A stretch of DNA of 64,000 nt from contig NZ_RQZG01000011.1 in NCBI RefSeq assembly GCF_003859805.1, positions 57,375-121,374 of the forward strand, in the 5' to 3' direction. Made by a program: the position numbers and the translations under genes. The notes below the pieces were generated by a model that did no database searches, was not told the DNA's origin, and saw only the letters and a program-made list of their open reading frames with translations. This document shows, piece after piece, positions 59,812-64,000 of this stretch; the stretch's first letter is position 1; every line of letters starts with the position of its first letter. The stretch comes from Arachnia propionica (GTDB taxonomy: Bacteria; Actinomycetota; Actinomycetes; Propionibacteriales; Propionibacteriaceae).

Positions 59812-60983
59812 CCCAGGGCCCGGCGAAGCCGCAGCAGCCCCACCGCCATCCGCCACACGTCGCCCGGCCGCAGCCGGGTCGCGTGCTGGCCCTGCCGGCT
59901 GGTCAGCACCACCGGGATCTCCGTCACCGCAACCCCCTGCTGCTCGGCCAGCGCGACGACCTGGGTGGAGCACAGGTACCCCTGCTCCGTGATCCGGGAC
60001 ACGTTGTCACGCAGCCAGTGGCCGTCGACGATCAGTGTTCCCTGCGTGTCCCCGACCCGCGACCCCAGGATCACGCCCCTGAGCACGGAGAAACCCCTCG
60101 TGGAGACGCGACGCAGGAGACCACGCTCCACCACCGAGTCGGGGTGGGCCTTCGAACCGATCGCCAACCCCGACCTGGGCTGCGCCCACCAGCCGTCGAT
60201 GTCGCTGGTCCCGAACGGCAGGTCATCAGCCGTCAGCACCACCCGGTCCGCCCGAGACGCCTCGATCCCGCGACGGTACGCCGCCCCCATCCCCTTCCCG
60301 GAGCGGAGCACGGCGACGGTGAAGGTCTCGGATGCGCACTCACCGGCCAGGCGCGTCGCCAGGTCGTGGGTGGCATCGGTGGAGGCGTTCTCCACGATCA
60401 GCACCCCGGTGTGCACCTCTCGTCCGGCTCCCCAGTCCCGAAGAACCCGGACCGTCTCCTCGAGCACCGTCTCGGAGTTGTGCGCCGGGATCACGAACTC
60501 CACGGTCCCGGGACGCGGCACCGGTTCGGCCTGCGGGCGGGTCGCCTGCTCCGTCGGGAAGACGAGGAAGCGGTACAGCGGATAGTTCCACACCGTGGTC
60601 ATGAGCGTGCACAGGATCTTGGCCACGGCGGTCGGGACCCCGAGGCCCTCCACCAGCAGCTGCATCACCAGTGTCGTCGCCGCCCAGTTGAAGCCCACCA
60701 GCATGAGGTACTTCACCAGCGAGGCACCGATGTTGCGTCCGCCCTGGAAGGCGAAGGAACGCTGCAGGGTGAAGTTGACCACGAATCCGGCCCAGTAGCC
60801 GCAGGCCACCGCCAGCCACAGGGCGATGCCGAGATGGTCGCGCAGCACGACGGTGACCACGAGGTCCACGACGAAGGCCAACCCACCGACCCCGACGTAC
60901 CGCAGGATCGTGTTGCGCCACAGGGAGACCAGCGCACCGGTCACACCGGCCTGCCCGGTTTCATTCGTCCTCGTCATGTGCAT
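59778..60983 (-). CDS. GtrA-GT2 fusion: flippase-like domain plus glycosyltransferase
   Basis: 401 residues. N-terminal GtrA domain (about 25-145), four membrane helices with LRYVGVGGLAFVVDLVVTVV and GFVVNFTLQRSFAF. C-terminal GT2 domain (about 158-395): VEFVIPAHNSETVLEETVRV, VENASTDATHDLA, acidic metal motif TADDLPF. GT2 is usually N-terminal and GtrA C-terminal when fused; here the order is reversed. It probably makes a polyprenyl-phosphate sugar and helps it cross the membrane. Confidence 0.85.
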   Translation of the reverse strand: MHMTRTNETGQAGVTGALVSLWRNTILRYVGVGGLAFVVDLVVTVVLRDHLGIALWLAVACGYWAGFVVNFTLQRSFAFQGGRNIGASLVKYLMLVGFNWAATTLVMQLLVEGLGVPTAVAKILCTLMTTVWNYPLYRFLVFPTEQATRPQAEPVPRPGTVEFVIPAHNSETVLEETVRVLRDWGAGREVHTGVLIVENASTDATHDLATRLAGECASETFTVAVLRSGKGMGAAYRRGIEASRADRVVLTADDLPFGTSDIDGWWAQPRSGLAIGSKAHPDSVVERGLLRRVSTRGFSVLRGVILGSRVGDTQGTLIVDGHWLRDNVSRITEQGYLCSTQVVALAEQQGVAVTEIPVVLTSRQGQHATRLRPGDVWRMAVGLLRLRRALGQSGAGTSPRS

Positions 60984-61007
60984 CTCACCTGATGAATCCG
61001 TGTCCCA

Positions 61008-62648
61008 TCAGTTCATCGAACATGGCCGGTCGGAGATGATCGGGGTGAACTGCACCGAATCGTCGAGCCCATGGTACACACGCAGCTGCTCGTAGGTCCG
61101 CTCCACGTGGGGTGGCCAGTAGTACCACGTGAGATCCCCGCAGGGCAGCCGTTGCGGGATGAGGATCTCCGAGATCTCGCCGCGCCGGGCCTGAGCGATC
61201 TGCTCCTCCACCTCGTCCCAGGCACTGCGGTTGACCGCCAGCTGCGTCGCCGAGAACACCGCACCCTCCACGCCGACGAAGACCTGCACCCCCAGCAGCA
61301 TGGCCGCGAGGTGCTGTCGCCGCAGCAGCGGCAGGAGGTCCGCCGCCAGGACGGCGGCCAGGAACCCGAGCAGCAGCAGTGCCGCCAGGCTGGCCCGTTG
61401 CAGGTGCCCGAACTCGGGGCGGGCCAGCAGCACCGTCACCCCCAACGTCCCGAGGAAGGCCGCCGCCACCAGCCCGGGCAGTGGACCACACCGCTGCGGG
61501 ATCCGTCGGAGGGCGAGCCACACGACGACGCCGAGCAGTGCCACGCTCAGCGCCAGGATCACGACCTGGTGGGGGCGGGTCAGGTCCCGCAGCTGCGGCA
61601 CGCTGTCCGGCACCATGTGCGCGACGGCGTACCGGAACCGCCAGGACACCAGGATCAGGAGCCCCAGGAGTGGCAGCACCGACCAGGCACCGACCCGTCG
61701 CATCCGGGACTCGTGGGCGTGCCCCGTCAGCGCCAGCACCAGCACCGCCGCGATCACCAGCACCGTGAGGACCAGGTAGTAGGTGTAGTGGTCGCTGAGC
61801 GCTGCGGCGGCCCGCTGCAGCTTGTCCACCACCCCGACCAGGCCGTCGGCCTCCAGGCTGTGCTCCTCACGGTCGGCCCGGTTCCACAGTCCCGGCGCCT
61901 GCACCTTCAGGTACATCCCGTAGCAGGTGGGCACGACGACCAGCAGGTTCCGCCAGTCCCGCCACTGCCGTCTCAGCCACCACAGACCGGCCGCCACCAG
62001 GCAGCAGCAGGCGATGCTCACCATCTCGTGCATCACCATCGTCACCACGATGACCGGGGCGGCCAGCACCTCCCAGATCACCGACCCGGGCCTGCCGGAG
62101 ACGCGCCGCAGGAAGGGCAGGAAGGCCAGCAGGGCCAGGTTCACGGGGATGACGTAGTTCCACACCGCGGCGGCCAGGAAGATCGACTCGCCGGCCAACC
62201 GGTGGTGGGTGCCCACCATGACGAAGGGCACCAACGCGAAGAGACCGAACTCGGCCCAGAACCGGTTGCGTGGCTCGTCGTCGTGCCCGGGGCGCGCGAT
62301 CCGGTACCACAGCCACATCAGCACCGTCATCAGCACGTAGGAGACCGCCATGATGAGGCGCATCACCGTGTCGCCGAGGGCGAAGTAGACAGGGCCCAGA
62401 CCGTCCGCGAGCCTGCCGTTGTACCGGTACCAGGCGTCCTCCATCACCTTGCTGATGCCCTCGCGGGTCTGTGCCCCACCGGGCAGATTCGACGCCGTCG
62501 CGAAGAACCGGTCGTCGCCCATGAGGACCGGCAGCCGCCACAGCAGCACCCACACCACTGTCAGCAACGCGACGGCCAGCATCAACTGCACCCATCGGTG
62601 CCCTCCACCTGGCCTCGCCGCCCGGCGGGCACCCGTCGTGCTGGTCAT
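61008..62648 (-). CDS. Large membrane protein, DUF6056-like
   Basis: 546 residues from ATG at 62,648 (GGAGGGG upstream). Eleven to twelve hydrophobic helices. The region after helix 1 (MGDDRFFATASN, then a long loop with RYNGRLADGLG) resembles DUF6056/GT-C style membrane glycosyltransferases, where an acidic pair follows the first helix. The C-terminal extracytoplasmic end has WPPHVERTYEQLRVYHGLDD. A GT-C-type sugar transfer from polyprenyl-phosphate donors is plausible given the GtrA-GT2 neighbour, but unproven. Confidence 0.75.
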   Translation of the reverse strand: MTSTTGARRAARPGGGHRWVQLMLAVALLTVVWVLLWRLPVLMGDDRFFATASNLPGGAQTREGISKVMEDAWYRYNGRLADGLGPVYFALGDTVMRLIMAVSYVLMTVLMWLWYRIARPGHDDEPRNRFWAEFGLFALVPFVMVGTHHRLAGESIFLAAAVWNYVIPVNLALLAFLPFLRRVSGRPGSVIWEVLAAPVIVVTMVMHEMVSIACCCLVAAGLWWLRRQWRDWRNLLVVVPTCYGMYLKVQAPGLWNRADREEHSLEADGLVGVVDKLQRAAAALSDHYTYYLVLTVLVIAAVLVLALTGHAHESRMRRVGAWSVLPLLGLLILVSWRFRYAVAHMVPDSVPQLRDLTRPHQVVILALSVALLGVVVWLALRRIPQRCGPLPGLVAAAFLGTLGVTVLLARPEFGHLQRASLAALLLLGFLAAVLAADLLPLLRRQHLAAMLLGVQVFVGVEGAVFSATQLAVNRSAWDEVEEQIAQARRGEISEILIPQRLPCGDLTWYYWPPHVERTYEQLRVYHGLDDSVQFTPIISDRPCSMN

Positions 62649-62756
62649 GTCCCCTCCGAGATCGGTCAGCTCGACACAGTACCGAGAGGACCCCCCACTC
62701 TGCAATCATCCGGTGCCGTCTTCTGCCATGCGACGCCGCCCCGTAGGCTTGGCCGC

Positions 62757-63884
62757 ATGGCCACCCATCTCCCGAACCGCCTCGTCTACACCACCACCAT
62801 CCCCGGAAGCGCCGCCGGGTTGCTGCGCGGGCAGCTGCAGTGGATGGCCGAGCAGGGCTGGGACGTCCACCTGGTCACCTCCGACGGCCCGGAGCTCGAC
62901 GTCGTGCGCAGCTGGCCGGGTGTGACCTGCCACGTGCTCGAGATGGAACGTGACCCCTCCCCCGTCAAGGACCTGAAGGCCCTCGTGGAGTGGGTGAGGC
63001 TGCTGCGCAGGCTCCGTCCCGGGGTGATGAACCTCGGCACCCCCAAGGCCAGCCTGCTGGGTGGCATCGCAGCCTGGTTGACGAAGGTTCCCCGCCGCGT
63101 GCAGATCGTGTGGGGGCTGCGCCTGGAGGGTTTCACCGGGGTGAGGAAGGCGGTCTTCTGGGCCTTCGAGGCCCTCACCATGGCGACGATGACCCACGTC
63201 GTCCCGATCTCCGACAGCCTGAGAAACCGGATCCTCGCCCTGCGGCTGACCCCACGGCGTCGTCTCACCGACGTGGTGGGCTCCGGCAGCAGCAACGGGG
63301 TGGATGCCGCCGCCATCCAGGCCGGGGCCAACCGGGAGGCGACCAGGCAGCGGCTCGGCATCGGTGAGGACGCCTTCGTCGTCGGTTTCGTCGGCAGGCT
63401 GGTGGCCGACAAGGGCATCCCGACCCTGATCACTGCCCTGCAGGATCCCCGGCTGGCGGATGTCACCTGCCTCATCGTCGGCAACGAGGAGGAGGGTGGT
63501 CTCGCCGATGAGATGCGTGCCACGCATGTCAACGTCATCTGGGCCGGGTACGTGGAGGAGCCCTGGGGGGAGCTCTCGGCGATGGATGTGTTGACCCTGC
63601 CCACCAAACGGGAGGGCTTCCCGAACGTGGTGCTGGAGGCCGCCTCGGCCGGGGTGCCGACCGTGACCACCCGCGCCACCGGGGCCGTCGACGCGGTGAT
63701 CGACGGCGTCACCGGCATCCAGTTCGACTTCGGCGATGCCGTCGCCCTGGCCGATGCGTTGGTGCGGCTGCGGGACGACCCCGAGCTGAGGGCCAGCATG
63801 GGGCAGGCCGCGCGACGACGTGCCGAGACCGAGTTCGCGCCGACGCGGGTGTGGCGCGGCGTGGACCGGATCCTCCGGTCCTGA
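62757..63884 (+). CDS. GT4 glycosyltransferase
   Basis: 375 residues from ATG at 62,757. N-terminal RLVYTTTIPGSAAGLLRGQL and GTPKASLLGGIAAWL (the GTPKAG/S acceptor motif of surface-glycan GT4 enzymes such as PglA/WbnK-like proteins); C-terminal VGFVGRLVADKGIPTLI and KREGFPNVVLEAASAGVPTV. Adds a sugar to the lipid-linked repeat unit. Confidence 0.9.
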   Translation: MATHLPNRLVYTTTIPGSAAGLLRGQLQWMAEQGWDVHLVTSDGPELDVVRSWPGVTCHVLEMERDPSPVKDLKALVEWVRLLRRLRPGVMNLGTPKASLLGGIAAWLTKVPRRVQIVWGLRLEGFTGVRKAVFWAFEALTMATMTHVVPISDSLRNRILALRLTPRRRLTDVVGSGSSNGVDAAAIQAGANREATRQRLGIGEDAFVVGFVGRLVADKGIPTLITALQDPRLADVTCLIVGNEEEGGLADEMRATHVNVIWAGYVEEPWGELSAMDVLTLPTKREGFPNVVLEAASAGVPTVTTRATGAVDAVIDGVTGIQFDFGDAVALADALVRLRDDPELRASMGQAARRRAETEFAPTRVWRGVDRILRS

Positions 63885-63890
63885 GTCCGG

Positions 63891-64000
63891 CTACCGTGCC
63901 ACGTCGCGGTACTGCTCCTCGTAGGCCAGGGCGCAGGCATCCGCGGTGAACCGCGCCGCCTCAACACGACCCCCCGCCGCCAACCGATCCGCCAGACCCC
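63891..64000 (-). CDS. C-terminal end of another gene, probably glycosyltransferase
   Basis: Only the last about 36 codons are inside the window, reading LADRLAAGGRVEAARFTADA then CALAYEEQYRDVAR and stop (TAG at 63,891-63,893). The ending helix with YEEQYRDV is common at the C-terminus of GT4 enzymes. Convergent with the previous gene, 6 bp apart. Confidence 0.5.
   Translation of the reverse strand, partial: GLADRLAAGGRVEAARFTADACALAYEEQYRDVAR

Overview
The window looks like chromosome of a high-GC actinobacterium, most likely Propionibacteriales or a close relative. This is inferred from the strong G/C third-position bias, frequent GTG starts, several probably leaderless starts, a mycothiol-type MshA-like glycosyltransferase, a DUF3151 protein and a single-chain biotin carboxylase/carboxyltransferase of about 1,800 residues. 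I ran no database search, so family names rest on motifs and remembered family architecture.

Layout. 1-15.3 kb is mainly housekeeping and iron supply. It holds a partial sensor kinase, a Gfo/Idh oxidoreductase, feoA-feoB plus a NifU-type protein (ferrous iron), thymidine phosphorylase, an MFS exporter and an MshA-like/MshB-like pair. It ends with a five-gene ferric-siderophore operon (binding protein, two permeases, ATPase, siderophore-interacting reductase) behind a DtxR-like box. 15.5-24.7 kb is more accessory. The main item is a three-gene, 4-bp-overlapping operon encoding a PASTA/NPCBM-like membrane protein, a secreted VWA-SGNH hydrolase fusion and a membrane-anchored extracytoplasmic protein. 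Nearby are a SUKH-like protein and a small membrane protein/XRE regulator pair with two palindromic operators. 24.7-33 kb carries the fused carboxylase and an unrecognised 699-residue coiled-coil protein.

33.5-38.5 kb is a mobile-DNA patch. It contains an intact IS5-type element with 20-bp inverted repeats and a TTA duplication, a decayed copy of the same element that has truncated a thrombospondin-type-3 repeat gene, a duplicated 46-bp segment, and a large serine recombinase whose frame runs antisense through a tRNA-Pro(CGG) gene. A third piece of the same IS lies at 17.6 kb and supplies the present start of another gene. 38.5-46.4 kb holds a hydroxyacid dehydrogenase, a PKD/TSP3 lipoprotein, RtcB and a WD40 protein. 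46.9-64 kb is largely a surface-glycan locus: nucleotide-sugar dehydrogenase, glycosyltransferases, PIG-L deacetylase, WbqC, CapD-type dehydratase, Wzx, two Wzy/ligase-like proteins, a GtrA-GT2 fusion and a DUF6056-like protein.

The most unusual noncoding structure is a family of four intergenic arrays (2.2, 6.8, 16.0 and 46.5 kb). Each is built of a unit near GCCTGTCTTGnnnACGGTTC at an almost exact 20-bp period. The units point inward from both sides onto a central palindrome, GCCTGTC-6 nt-GACAGGC, so each locus is a large nested inverted repeat. One array shows a paired base change in the central stem, which suggests the paired structure is what is conserved.
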